DNA from: Leptobrachium leishanense
Taxonomy: Eukaryota; Chordata; Amphibia; Anura; Megophryidae
Length of the DNA stretch: 64,000 nucleotides
Direction: 5' to 3'
NCBI GenBank assembly: GCA_009667805.1
Contig: CM019066.1
Coordinates: 2,108,001 to 2,172,000, forward strand
Part shown: in pieces, positions 10,425 to 20,837 of the stretch
Layout: each line of letters starts with the position of its first letter
How positions within the stretch are numbered: the first letter of the stretch is position 1
Notes under the pieces: generated by a model
The model's database searches: none
Told to the model about the DNA's origin: nothing
Seen by the model: only the letters and a program-made list of their open reading frames with translations
Program-made: the position numbers and the translations under genes

Positions 10425-10449
10425 TTAATCAAACACTTTTCAAATCAGA

Positions 10450-10572
10450 TCAAGATGATGATGAACTCAAAAGTAAAGGATGCTGGGACGGCTTTTAAAC
10501 AAGTAGCTTTGAAGTTTCTGGGGAACGAGAAAGACCCCAATTACCAAAATATAGTTGAAATTATGTTAAAAA
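10450..10572 (+). pseudogene. Fragment of an unidentified transposon-like protein
   Basis: A 41-codon stretch reads like real protein: NSKVKDAGTAFKQVALKF, then LGNEKDPNYQNIVEIMLKN. I recall the pattern aFkxVxxxFLGNxxxxNYxxIVxxxL from widespread, poorly named metazoan proteins found in many repeat-like copies, but I cannot name the family. It is bounded by MITE E1 on the left and the SINE on the right, and has no complete domain. No splice sites frame it. Confidence 0.4.
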
Positions 10573-10589
10573 ATATATATATATTTTTT

Positions 10590-10796
10590 TTTTGAGAACG
10601 GATTTTACCAGGAAGGATACATTGAGATTTCTCTCATTTTCAAGTATGTCCTGGGTGGCGAGTATGTACCGTTAGGTGTCTTGCCCAAGGACACTTACTG
10701 GAGAGGTGCTCTTGCTGGGATTGAACCCATGACTCCACAGGCTCTCTCCACGCAGAGCAGTGATGTTACCTCTACTCCACCCAGCCGGTATTTGAA
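10590..10796 (-). mobile_element. tRNA-derived SINE with LINE-like 3' tail
   Basis: On the minus strand the head reads GGCTGGGTGGAGTAGAGGTA (A-box region), followed by GGGTTCAATCCC (B box). These are the two internal pol III promoter boxes of a tRNA-derived SINE. A body with CCTTGGGCAAGACACC follows, then a 3' tail matching the LINE at 6866-8050 (AGAAATCTCAATGTATCCTT). Two decayed relatives lie at 53661-54060. Confidence 0.75.
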
Positions 10797-11283
10797 GAGC
10801 TCGGGTGTAAAATGAGTCTGAAGGTACATTTTTTACATTCACACCTGAATCTTTTGCTGACAATCTTGGGACGGTTAGTTAAGAGCAAGGGGAGCGTTTC
10901 CACCAAGATATTAAAGAGATGGAAAAACCATATCCAGGCCGTTGGGATGTAAACCTGACGGGAGATTACTGCTGGTCTCTCCATCGTGTAAATCCAGAAA
11001 CATCTCATTAGAGGAAGAGCTACTCCCCAACCGACAAAAGGTTGAGAAAATACAAACCTTTTGGATACTTAACCCTTTCACTACCAAGTGATTTTCCAAA
11101 AAAAACCACTGTCAGAAAGTAACCAGTGGAAACTAAATACGTTTTTCAGCAAACGACTTTCATTTTCTTTTGGGCTGCAGTTCAGCAGATCTCGATATCG
11201 GGACACTGGATGGCGACTTTGAAGCCCGAGATAGATTTTTTCTTTTTTATTATACACCTTTCACTTAATTGTGCTACATTCTT
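10797..11283. other. Unassigned intronic sequence
   Basis: No recognised repeat or exon. A TTAACCCTTTCACTACCAAG word near 11069 resembles the end of the N family, so a decayed N fragment is possible. Confidence 0.3.
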
Positions 11284-11365
11284 GAACCCAGGACATACTT
11301 GAAAACGAGAGAAATCTCAATGTATCCTTCCTGGTAAAATACTTTATAGATAAATAAATAAATAA
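11284..11365 (+). mobile_element. LINE/SINE 3' tail fragment
   Basis: GAACCCAGGACATACTTGAA through to (AAATA)n matches the 3' tail of the LINE at 6866-8050 almost exactly. Only the tail is present. Confidence 0.8.
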
Positions 11366-13027
11366 AATGTTAGCGTTATAATAGCCTAACATTTATGGGG
11401 ATTGCAGAAAATTGGTACGTGATAGGAGAAAGCCGATTGGACATTTGGATTCAGCACCCCCATAAAATGAAAGTCCGATAGATTTATTGAAAAAGTTTTT
11501 CAAAACTTTTTTTGGGTTGGACTGTGCTATTATCAATACAAAGGGTCATTCTAGTGCTTTTTAAACGGAGCCGTAAAGGGATTGTCTAGTAAAAACAAAA
11601 AACTAATATAATGCCCTTAAGTAATTGGGTAGATCCTGCTAATTTGTTTTCCTCGTTTTAAAGTGATTATACTCACCTTTCTCCCTCGGTGCGCACAGTT
11701 CCTCCTCTTTTGCTCAGCGGCTTCTGAAATCTGGAAGTCCCTGCATCTTCCAACACAATTTGTTGGCAACACAAATTGCACTTTTTGTACACAAGTTCCA
11801 TAGGGCCTGCACAGAACAATGGATAGGGGCAGCGTGCACTTACGCACAACTGATCCATTGGCTGTGTCTCTCGGGATGCTCACTGTCATGGGCAGTCTGA
11901 GAGAGAGTGTGCGTGCTGACATCACTGGAAAACGACAGCCAGGAAAAGTTAAAGTCCAGGCTCCTGGTGAGTGATGCTGACATGAGCAGAAGAAACTTTT
12001 CTGCTTCACCCAGTGATATCAGCAGATCGTCACCAGGAGCCAGGACTTGGAATTTCCTGGCTGACGTTTGCTCTGTGTAGCGTGCACTTCCTGAGTCGTG
12101 GGAAAAGGTGTCCACTGAGAGTTTGTGTGTTGTGTGCACAACTGAACTGGGAAAAGAGGAGGATTGAGGAGATCAGCTGACAGAGAGGTAAAGGAAAACC
12201 TTGCTAAATAAAGCCCAGGATTGCATAAGGCGGGGGCAATAACTTCTAAACTGTGATTAATGTCAGCACTCAGCCTTATGTTCCGATGATCCCCCGATAA
12301 ATATAATTATTGCCAACGTTTTCAGCAGAGCGAAACCGTATAAAACGGGGAAGTAACACTGCAAAAACTGCAAGTATTGAGACTTTTAATGCAGCGGCTT
12401 AAAGCTTACCATTTGCTCTAAGTTCATTTTTTTATTTATTATTATTTATTTAGCCAAAAATACCAAACTTTTTTTATTTATTTAGCCAAACTCATTGTTT
12501 TTCTTTAAAGAGGAATTTCTAGTTCTCTGAACGTCACAGTTTAGAAACTTTTTTTTAAAAAAATCTTTTATATTGCGTTGAACAGCACAGTAGTATTAAT
12601 TATAAAAAGATATGATATCTATTTGGGCTCTTGTTGATCGAGGTCCCACCAGTACGATCCTGTAACGGTTACGGTGTACTGGACATTTGCTCAGAAAATG
12701 TCACAAGAGAACGTCCATGCGCCTGGTCAAATGCTGTATAACCCTCCTTACCTTTCCACAGCCATCATTTGCATGTACGTTCTTCCACATCCAAATGACC
12801 CATGTCTCTCCTTAGGTTGACTGAGCACCCTGGGAAATGTAGTTCTAGAAAGCCAGGAGGGCCAAGGTTGCTGACCCCTGTTCTAATAAAGTTTATAGTG
12901 CAAACACGATTCTTTACTCTTGCCCTAAATTACATTTTTCTTAACATAAATGACCCTGATACCTGATTGGTTGTGATTCTGTCACCTGAAATATCTTGGC
13001 ACAGCCTGGTTCCCCCAGTGACCTTCC

Positions 13028-13767
13028 TTAAAGTGACACTACCACTTACGTAAGCTGTAAAGAAATAACTTGTGCATTACAAATAAAACCACATTATAAA
13101 CCACATGCTGTGTTTTTTTTTTTGTTTGTTTGAAGTAATTGCATGTAAAAGGGAAATTTTCAGGGTTATTCAGAGAGAGGTGAAAAGCAGGAGAATGACC
13201 TGGAGAATGGAACATTGCAGGTCAAAATAGTCAAACCAGAAAAATTCTCCCATTCATCTCACTTTCCAAATCAGCTATTTTGACCTAAAATTTTCCATTC
13301 TCCTGCTTTTCACCGCTCTCTGAATAGCCCTGATAGTTTTTTTTTATCTCCCGTTTCCATTTGGTAGATTTTTTCCATGATGCAACATTTACCTAAATTT
13401 GTGCAAAAGGTTTACCATCCTCTTGTTGTTTATCTTCTACAGTATTTAACAGTTAATGAGGTGGAGGAGGGAATGTTTAGGAAAGGCTGCAGAGTTCTAT
13501 GTTCTCCAGGTTAACTGAGATAAGAGATGGCAGGTGAATGAGATAAAACAGGAAGCTTAAAAAACGTCTAATCTACCCACTGGTGATGTCCTTTGAATAC
13601 ATCCCACACAATACAATGATTTGAGTCAGTGATCGAGTCATTCTATGGCCAAGTCACACAGTGAGGAGCAAGTGATGTAAAGATAAGGGGGGGCAGTTTA
13701 CAAAACAAGATATCACACAATGGATGCAGCCAGTGACACATATAGAGGAAAATAATTCCATAACTAT
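13028..13767 (+). mobile_element. T2-like MITE family P, copy P1 (with A2 inside)
   Basis: TTAAAGTGACACTACC at 13028 resembles the TTAA-flanked, AAAGGRR-type ends of amphibian T2 MITEs. The body matches 21455-21944 (ACTTGTGCATTACAAAT, ACAGTTAATGAGGTGGAGG). MITE A2 interrupts it at 13161-13332. The right terminus is not identified. A second copy at 15497-16233 belongs to the tandem duplication. Confidence 0.65.
13161..13332. mobile_element. MITE family A, copy A2
   Basis: CAGGGTTATTCAGAGAGAGG and the inverted CTCTCTGAATAGCCCTG end flank a near-palindromic 172-bp body containing TCAAAATAGTCAAACCAG. A clear target duplication is not seen. Its duplicate A4 is at 15628-15799. Confidence 0.85.
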
Positions 13768-13949
13768 CAGGGTTATTCAGAGAGCGGTGAAAAGCAGGAG
13801 AATGACTGGAGAATGGAAAATTCTAGGTCAAAATAGCCAAACCAGAAAAATTCTCCCTTTCATCTCACTTTCCAAATCAGCTATTTTGACCTAGAATTTT
13901 TCATTCTCCAGTCATTCTCCTGATTTTCACCTCTCTCTGAATAACCCTG
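13768..13949. mobile_element. MITE family A, copy A3, with TAT duplication
   Basis: The 182-bp near-palindrome has ends CAGGGTTATTCAGAGAGCGG and CTCTCTGAATAACCCTG. TAT occurs directly outside both ends (13765-13767 and 13950-13952). The same 3-bp pattern is seen for A10 (TAT) and A6 (TAC). Confidence 0.9.
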
Positions 13950-14128
13950 TATATCTGCAAAAGAAAAACAAAGCACATGTAAGATATCAGCAACATAAAA
14001 AAAACACAATAAGGACATTTTATTTTTTGTGGCCCTCTAATATGCAAGTGTCCCCTTCTGAAATGTTGGCAGGTATGAAATGGTCCGTATTCATCACTCG
14101 GTTTGTGTGCTAGTTGCAATCTCCTTAT

Positions 14129-14309
14129 TAGGCTTGTGCACCGATTTTTTTTTCGGTTCGATTCGATTTTTCGGATTTTTAAACTTTTCGATTCGGCTCT
14201 TTTCGACCGATTTCTGTTTCGATTCGGTTCGGCTCAACTCGTTTTTCGTGTACATTTTTTTTCTCGGAATTTCGACCATTTTTCGTATTTTCGTGTCACT
14301 TTGCTCGTT
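14129..14309. mobile_element. hAT element Q, truncated proximal copy
   Basis: This is the left part of the TTCG-rich element that is complete at 16595-17130. It begins after CTCCTTAT at 14121-14128. It is cut at about 14309, where the tandem-duplication junction with filler TGCTCTGCTCT occurs. Confidence 0.85.
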
Positions 14310-15627
14310 TGCTCTGCTCTGATCCATTGGCTGTGTCTCTCGGGATGCTCACTGTCATGGGCAGTCTGAGAGAGAGTGTGCGTGCTGACATCACTGGAAA
14401 ACGACAGCCAGGAAAAGTTAAAGTCCAGGCTCCTGGTGAGTGATGCTGACATGAGCAGAAGAAACTTTTCTGCTTCACCCAGTGATATCAGCAGATCGTC
14501 ACCAGGAGCCAGGACTTGGAATTTCCTGGCTGACGTTTGCTCTGTGTAGCGTGCACTTCCTGAGTCGTGGGAAAAGGTGTCCACTGAGAGTTTGTGTGTT
14601 GTGTGCACAACTGAACTGGGAAAAGAGGAGGATTGAGGAGATCAGCTGACAGAGAGGTAAAGGAAAACCTTGCTAAATAAAGCCCAGGATTGCATAAGGC
14701 GGGGGCAATAACTTCTAAACTGTGATTAATGTCAGCACTCAGCCTTATGTTCCGATGATCCCCGATAAATATAATTATTGCCAACGTTTTCAGCAGAGCG
14801 AAACCGTATAAAACGGGGAAGTAACACTGCAAAAACTGCAAGTATTGAGACTTTTAATGCAGCGGCTTAAAGCTTACCATTTGCTCTAAGTTCATTTTTT
14901 TATTTATTATTATTTATTTAGCCAAAAATACCAAACTTTTTTTATTTATTTAGCCAAACTCATTGTTTTTCTTTAAAGAGGAATTTCTAGTTCTCTGAAC
15001 GTCACAGTTTAGAAACTTTTTTTTAAAAAAATCTTTTATATTGCGTTGAACAGCACAGTAGTATTAATTATAAAAAGATATGATTATCTATTTGGGCTCT
15101 TGTTGATCGAGGTCCCACCAGTACGATCCTGTAACGGTTACGGTGTACTGGACATTTGCTCAGAAAATGTCACAAGAGAACGTCCATGCGCCTGGTCAAA
15201 TGCTGTATAACCCTCCTTACCTTTCCACAGCCATCATTTGCATGTACGTTCTTCCACATCCAAATGACCCATGTCTCTCCTTAGGTTGACTGAGCACCCT
15301 GGGAAATGTAGTTCTAGAAAGCCAGGAGGGCCAAGGTTGCTGACCCCTGTTCTAATAAAGTTTATAGTGCAAACACGATTCTTTACTCTTGCCCTAAATT
15401 ACATTTTTCTTAACATAAATGACCCTGATACCTGATTGGTTGTGATTCTGTCACCTGAAATATCTTGGCACAGCCTGGTTCCCCCAGTGACCTTCCTTAA
15501 AGTGACACTACCACTTACGTAAGCTGTAAAGAAATAACTTGTGCATTACAAATAAAACCACATTATAAACCACATGCTGTGTTTTTTTTTGTTTGTTTGA
15601 AGTAATTGCATGTAAAAGGGAAATTTT

Positions 15628-15799
15628 CAGGGTTATTCAGAGAGAGGTGAAAAGCAGGAGAATGACCTGGAGAATGGAACATTGCAGGTCAAAATAGTCA
15701 AACCAGAAAAATTCTCCCATTCATCTCACTTTCCAAATCAGCTATTTTGACCTAAAATTTTCCATTCTCCTGCTTTTCACCGCTCTCTGAATAGCCCTG
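15628..15799. mobile_element. MITE family A, copy A4 (duplicate of A2)
   Basis: Same ends, length and flanks as A2. It arose through the tandem duplication, not an independent insertion. Confidence 0.88.
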
Positions 15800-16233
15800 A
15801 TAGTTTTTTTTATCTCCCGTTTCCATTTGGTAGATTTTTTCCATGATGCAACATTTACCTAAATTTGTGCAAAAGGTTTACCATCCTCTTGTTGTTTATC
15901 TTCTACAGTATTTAACAGTTAATGAGGTGGAGGAGGGAATGTTTAGGAAAGGCTGCAGAGTTCTATGTTCTCCAGGTTAACTGAGATAAGAGATGGCAGG
16001 TGAATGAGATAAAACAGGAAGCTTAAAAAACGTCTAATCTACCCACTGGTGATGTCCTTTGAATACATCCCACACAATACAATGATTTGAGTCAGTGATC
16101 GAGTCATTCTATGGCCAAGTCACACAGTGAGGAGCAAGTGATGTAAAGATAAGGGGGGGCAGTTTACAAAACAAGATATCACACAATGGATGCAGCCAGT
16201 GACACATATAGAGGAAAATAATTCCATAACTAT

Positions 16234-16415
16234 CAGGGTTATTCAGAGAGCGGTGAAAAGCAGGAGAATGACTGGAGAATGGAAAATTCTAGGTCAAAAT
16301 AGCCAAACCAGAAAAATTCTCCCTTTCATCTCACTTTCCAAATCAGCTATTTTGACCTAGAATTTTTCATTCTCCAGTCATTCTCCTGATTTTCACCTCT
16401 CTCTGAATAACCCTG
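16234..16415. mobile_element. MITE family A, copy A5 (duplicate of A3)
   Basis: Same ends and TAT flanks as A3, within the distal duplicate. Confidence 0.88.
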
Positions 16416-16594
16416 TATATCTGCAAAAGAAAAACAAAGCACATGTAAGATATCAGCAACATAAAAAAAACACAATAAGGACATTTTATTTTTTGTGGCC
16501 CTCTAATATGCAAGTGTCCCCTTCTGAAATGTTGGCAGGTATGAAATGGTCCGTATTCATCACTCGGTTTGTGTGCTAGCTGCAATCTCCTTAT

Positions 16595-17130
16595 TAGGCT
16601 TGTGCACCGATTTTTTTTTCGGTTCGATTCGATTTTTCGGATTTTTAAACTTTTCGATTCGGCTCTTTTCGACCGATTTCTGTTTCGATTCGGTTCGGCT
16701 CAACTCGTTTTTCGTGTACTTTTTTTTCTCGGAATTTCGACCATTTTTCGTATTTTCGTGTCACTTAGCTCGTTTTTTGTATTGACTTTTCGTATTTTCG
16801 GACATTTTCGTTTTTCGGAATTGTAAATGGTTTCGGAATATCGACCATTTTTCGTATTTTCGTGTCACTTTGCTCGTTTTTTGTATCGACTTTTCGTATT
16901 TTCGGAAATTTTCCTTTTTTCGGAACATCTGTTCTCTGTTTCAAAGCAATAAATTTCGATTTGACACATTTCAAGTACATTCGAAAATTCCAAAAATATT
17001 TCGTTTCGGCTCGGAAAACTTTTCGGATCTGCCATTTTCGGATCTAAAAATTTTCGGAAAATCGTCCGCATCCGAAAACACGAATCGGGAAATTTCGTGA
17101 AAATTCCGAAACCCGAAACGCACATCCCTA
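16595..17130. mobile_element. Complete TTCG-rich hAT element Q
   Basis: The left end TAGGCTTGTGCACCGA and right end CGAAACGCACATCCCTA are imperfect inverted repeats. CTCCTTAT is duplicated exactly on both sides (16587-16594 and 17131-17138), an 8-bp hAT-type target. The body is a degenerate run of TTTTCG and TTTTCGTATTTTCG words. No transposase is present. Open frames on both strands are Phe/Arg-rich or Lys/Arg-rich products of this composition. Confidence 0.88.
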
Positions 17131-17138
17131 CTCCTTAT

Positions 17139-17578
17139 GCTGGTATACAGCCAGTTCACACCCAGTCCATAACCCGCACACCTACATAAGCGGCCCTGAC
17201 CCTACCTATGTCTCTTTTCGGGACATTGGATTTCAGCAGCTCCATTCTTCAGACCTACACAGGTCTATAGTGTGTGGAAGCATGTCTTTATTAAACTTTT
17301 ATTAGATGCCTTTTAAACTTTTGATAGTAAAGAGCATGCAGGTTGTATACCTCCTGTATAGCGAATCGGCGGTACCCACAAAATATACCAATATACCTAG
17401 GCCCGATTCTAAACGTGTTTTAGAAATAAAAACAGGGAACTGCTCTTTAAATAAATCATTTTTTATCCTCCGTCAACTGAATAAATAGAGTGTTACAGAA
17501 CACATAAAGAGGCCCTGACTGGGGATATTTTAATCAAGATCCACGAGGAGCTGAATGTACGATAAACTAAAACGTGTT
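17139..17578. other. Unassigned intronic sequence
   Basis: No repeat family or exon recognised. A 60-residue forward frame at 17306-17488 has no family resemblance. Confidence 0.35.
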
Positions 17579-17581
17579 TAA

Positions 17582-17998
17582 GGCTGGGGTCAGACGAACG
17601 CAGTGCGAACGCGCGTGCAGCCGCACTTTATCACGGCCGTAGTAGCAGCAAATGACGGGCAATGTACGAAGTACGGCCGCACAAAAGTGCGGCCGCGCAA
17701 CGCAAGCGGCAAACAAACGCATTTTTCTGAGAACATGATACCGCTAGTACTGACGTACAGAGTGCGCTGCGTCCGCTAGAGGCGTGTGTACGTGATTGGG
17801 AGACGTCAGACGCTGCTAATGTCCGGCCAACATAACGTCCAGACGCAAAAAGGGTTTTATTGATGATCCGTACAAAATCACGGATGCAAATGCGCATCGT
17901 ATGACCGCTATCGCGTATTCCGTGAAAAAATACGTCCATTCGTTCGAACGCACTTTTTCACGGACAACGTGAAAAAATGCATTAGTCTGACCCTAGCC
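17582..17998. mobile_element. CpG-rich Harbinger-like MITE, family B, copy B1
   Basis: The left end is GGCTGGGGTCAGACGAACGC and the right end GTCTGACCCTAGCC. TAA flanks both sides (17579-17581 and 17999-18001). The body is dense in CpG, with words such as ACGGCCGCAC, GTCCGGCCAACATAACGTCC and GACGTCAGACGCTGCT. A 3-bp TWA duplication and GGC ends fit PIF/Harbinger. It has no coding capacity. Confidence 0.92.
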
Positions 17999-18001
17999 TA
18001 A

Positions 18002-18428
18002 GGCTGGGGTCAGACCAGCGCACTTTTAACGTGCGTTCTGGCACACATAATTAAGGCCGCACTAGCAGCAGATGACGGGCAATGACGGCCAATATACGAT
18101 GTACGGCCGCACAAAAGTCTGGCCGTGCAACGCAAGTGGAATTTGAACGCATTTTTCTGAGAACGCTGAACCGCTAGTACTGACGTACTGAGTGCGCAGC
18201 TGCGGCATAGCGGCGTGTTTGCGTGATTAGGAGATGTCAGACACTGCTAATGTCCAGCCAACATAACGTCCAGACGCAAAAAGAGTTTTATTGACGATCC
18301 GTACAAAATCACGACCGACAATGCGCGTCGTCTGACCGTTTTTGCGCATTCCGTGAAAAAATACCTCAATGCGTTCAGACGCACTTTTTCACGTTCGCGG
18401 GGAAAAATGCTTTCGTCTGACCCTAGCC
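18002..18428. mobile_element. MITE family B, copy B2, abutting B1
   Basis: Same family as B1, in the same orientation. The TAA between B1 and B2 (17999-18001) serves both, and TAA follows B2 at 18429-18431. Either a second element landed on the target duplication of the first, or the pair arose by local copying. Confidence 0.9.
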
Positions 18429-18431
18429 TAA

Positions 18432-19155
18432 AAGGTAACTGGTCTGCGCGACAATGGGAACAAATGGTAAAAGTTTGTCTTTAATGTGCCATTCCTCCGA
18501 AAGGCTTTATTTAAACCATTATGAGCTGTTACATTGTGTTTTACTGGATGCGGGCTGTGTGACGGGGCTGCTGAAATCCTGTTACAATGGTACCCAGGTT
18601 TATCCAGATATTCTGGCTCTATGAAGCAGAACTGATGGATTACTTACTGAGCCACCTTAGAGGTGAAAATCTCAGGGACATTTTATTTTAGGTCAGAAAT
18701 GATCCTCTGCAACTTTCACCTCCGAGATGGTTTGGAACTACATTTCCCATGAAGCTCATACAATCTAAGGAGCACCTGAGCATCATGTGAGATGTAGTTT
18801 CCAAGCATCTGGAGGGCCATTGTTTCTGACACCTGCTTTACACCATCAGATGCTTTGGAACTACATGTCTCATGATGCTTGGTTAACCTGGAACCTGCAC
18901 GAGCATCATGTGACATGTTTTTCCAAAATATCTGTGGTGTCAAGGCTGAACGGATATTCTCATAGGTTTTGAACGCTCTTTATATTATAGGAGTTTCTAC
19001 AGGGGGCAATTGCTTCCCCTGCATTTTCCCATACCCATCGCCCCGTGTCTGTGTGTACATATATATATATAATTATATGAGATCTGGACGCACTCAGGGT
19101 CTTCATAAAATCTGTAACCTGTATTTTAATCCATTGAAACATAAAAGGAGTTTTA
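18432..19155. other. Unassigned sequence with an old inverted GGAACTACAT repeat
   Basis: 18716-18930 contains inverted and direct copies of TTTGGAACTACAT and GCATCATGTGA, a diverged version of the palindromic family at 5672-5814. The rest is unassigned. A (TA)n run lies at about 19059-19070. Confidence 0.5.
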
Positions 19156-19439
19156 GGCCGGGGGCACACAAGCGCACCTGGAGCGCCCGTACGCACCGGC
19201 GCAGCCATGTGACGCTGCGACGGGGCTGGTTACACACTTGTGCGTGCGCAGAAAGCGTCCGCCCACAAAGCCTCTCCGTTGTCACGCTAGACACGTGTCA
19301 ACGGGGCTGCAAAGCACGATCCTCCATAGGAGGATCGCGCTTTGCAGCACAAGCGCACTGAGTGCGCTCAGCGGCTGCGTCAAGTGGATGGAACGTCCAC
19401 TCTCACGGACGTTCCTTCCACGCTCGTGTGCCACTGGCC
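19156..19439. mobile_element. Family B relative C1 (GGCCGGGGGCACACAAGCGC)
   Basis: GGCCGGGGGCACACAAGCG and CGCTCGTGTGCCACTGGCC are inverted ends. TTA precedes and TAA follows. The interior palindrome GGAACGTCC...GGACGTTCC is shared with partial copies at 60281-60350 and 58974-59318. The superfamily inference is the same as for B. Confidence 0.8.
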
Positions 19440-19634
19440 TAAATGTATTAATATAAAAGTTACAGATTCTACGAAGACCCTGAGTGTGTGCAGCTCTATT
19501 ATACTATATGAAAATAGAGGACTTTATGCACTACGCCAGAACTTTTCATGGATGGTAGTGTAAGTGGAGTGCCATTTCCTGGTGAATAATATATATATAT
19601 ACACACCACCACAACCCAAACAAGTACTGATTAA

Positions 19635-20082
19635 GGCTGGGGTCAGACGAGCGCAGTTATCACGTCCGTGTTGCCGCACATTTGTACGTCCGTGGCAGCA
19701 TAGCATTCTGACCAATGGAGCCCCACACATGAAGTACGTCCGCACGGAAGTGGGATTCATGACGGACGCAGCAAACGGACGCAGGTTAGACAAGAACGTA
19801 ATACTGCTAGAACGGAGGTGCTGAGTGCGCCACGTCCGCAACGTCCGTGTAGCTTTGTATGTGAGTGATGGAACGTGGTCAGACGGACTGCATTTATACG
19901 TCCATCATTTTTGACGGACAGAATGTTTTTCATTGTAATTTATTTTCCCTCCTACATCCGTCAAAAAATACGTCAGTGAAAAAAAACAGTCTGTGTGGCC
20001 ACTACCTTGTCGTCAGTCAGAAAGTACGTCCGTACTGCACGGACGCACAGTCCGCACAAAATGCGCTCATCTGACCCTAGCC
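19635..20082. mobile_element. MITE family B, copy B3
   Basis: GGCTGGGGTCAGACGAGCGC to CTGACCCTAGCC, with TAA before and TTA after. It belongs to a subgroup shared with B7, B10 and B11 (ACGTCCGTGGCAGCATAGCA, CATTTATACGTCC). Several CpG-rich open frames cross it and are not genes. Confidence 0.88.
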
Positions 20083-20096
20083 TTACCCTACGGGTC

Positions 20097-20181
20097 CAAC
20101 TGGTCATCATGCCTAGTTCCTGCTGATGAGGGTCCAATAAACCCGAAACAGCGCTGTCCTAGGAGTGGTTTTGACCAGTTG
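20097..20181 (+). ncRNA. Type I hammerhead ribozyme candidate
   Basis: The core reads CTGATGAG, stem GGGT/ACCC around CCAATAA, GAAAC, a very short stem III (ACAGC/GCTGT), then the cleavage triplet GTC at 20156-20158. The outer part of stem I pairs CAACTGGTC (20097-20105) with GACCAGTTG (20173-20181). All the invariant core bases are present. Minimal stem III type I hammerheads are known from animal retrozymes and Penelope-like elements, including amphibians. The inner part of stem I is imperfect, so activity is uncertain. It lies just right of B3. Confidence 0.65.
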
Positions 20182-20199
20182 CATAAACCTGATCTCTGC

Positions 20200-20834
20200 T
20201 AAAAAAAAAGCCATCTAGTATGACGTGACATTGATTTAGGTTCTGTGTAAAAACAGACCCAGGATGCAAAAAAGTGAGACAGATGTCATTTGCATGTCCT
20301 ACCCAGAATTCCTTGCTGCATATGGAGAATACTATCTACATGGTCATGTTTGGGAAACACATGCGCTTTGCCATGTTAAAATATTCTAACTTTGCATGGT
20401 TTTTTATTCTATCTGTGGCAGGTTTTGGAGTCATAACGTGGATGGTAGGATAGAGCAATGCCTCGTGAATTCTGCTATTCTAGCTCTATATGAGGATTTA
20501 GTAAAGCTGGTGAAATAGCACATGGTAGGTTGCTCCATCGATATTTTTCCCTGTGTCTCTCCGCACCCCCTTCCTGTAAGGTAAAATTCACACGTCCCTT
20601 GCTTCGGCGTTTTCGAGGCTTCTGCCAGGAGTGCCAGGGTCTTGGATAATTCATTCCAATGACCGCCAAGAAGATCAATAGCGCAGTGATATTATTACTG
20701 AAATTCATAGCTCTGAGCCGCCAGGTACCATCATTCTTTCTAAAATCAATACATTATCTCTGAAAGTACTTTTTGGGAGTTTTTACAACACTTCTTAGTT
20801 ACAAACTAATTATTTAAAAAAAATTAATTCCATT
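20200..20834. other. Unassigned intronic sequence
   Basis: An A-run lies at 20201-20209. It could be a retroposon tail for the hammerhead-bearing tract before it, but no target duplication was found. Nothing else is recognised. Confidence 0.35.
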
Positions 20835-20837
20835 TTA

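Larger units (their letters stand above)
11852..14309. repeat. Proximal copy of a tandem duplication of about 2.47 kb
   Basis: The tract starting GATCCATTGGCTGTGTCTCT and ending inside element Q is repeated at 14321-16781 in the same order with very few differences. Examples are GATATGATATC against GATATGATTATC, CCCCCGATAAA against CCCCGATAAA, and TAGTTGC against TAGCTGC. The two copies are offset by 2466-2469 bp. It holds a T2-like repeat and MITEs A2 and A3. Open frames found in both copies (for example the 99-residue reverse frame at 11840-12139) are only duplicated by this event. Confidence 0.95.
14321..16781. repeat. Distal copy of the tandem duplication
   Basis: Nearly identical to 11852-14309. 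It holds P (from about 15497), A4 (15628-15799), A5 (16234-16415) and the left part of Q. The high identity means a recent event, or two haplotypes joined in the assembly. Confidence 0.95.

Noticed and set aside
11617..14841. Reverse frames of 99-130 residues found twice
   Set aside because: They recur only because of the tandem duplication. No family resemblance, and their ends differ with the junction.
14129..17130. Phe/Arg- and Lys-rich frames across TTCG-rich sequence
   Set aside because: Composition artefact of hAT element Q. The frames vary between the two duplicates without coding constraint.
17582..18428. CpG-dense tract as a CpG-island promoter
   Set aside because: The CpG density is that of family B MITEs present many times in the window, not of a single promoter.
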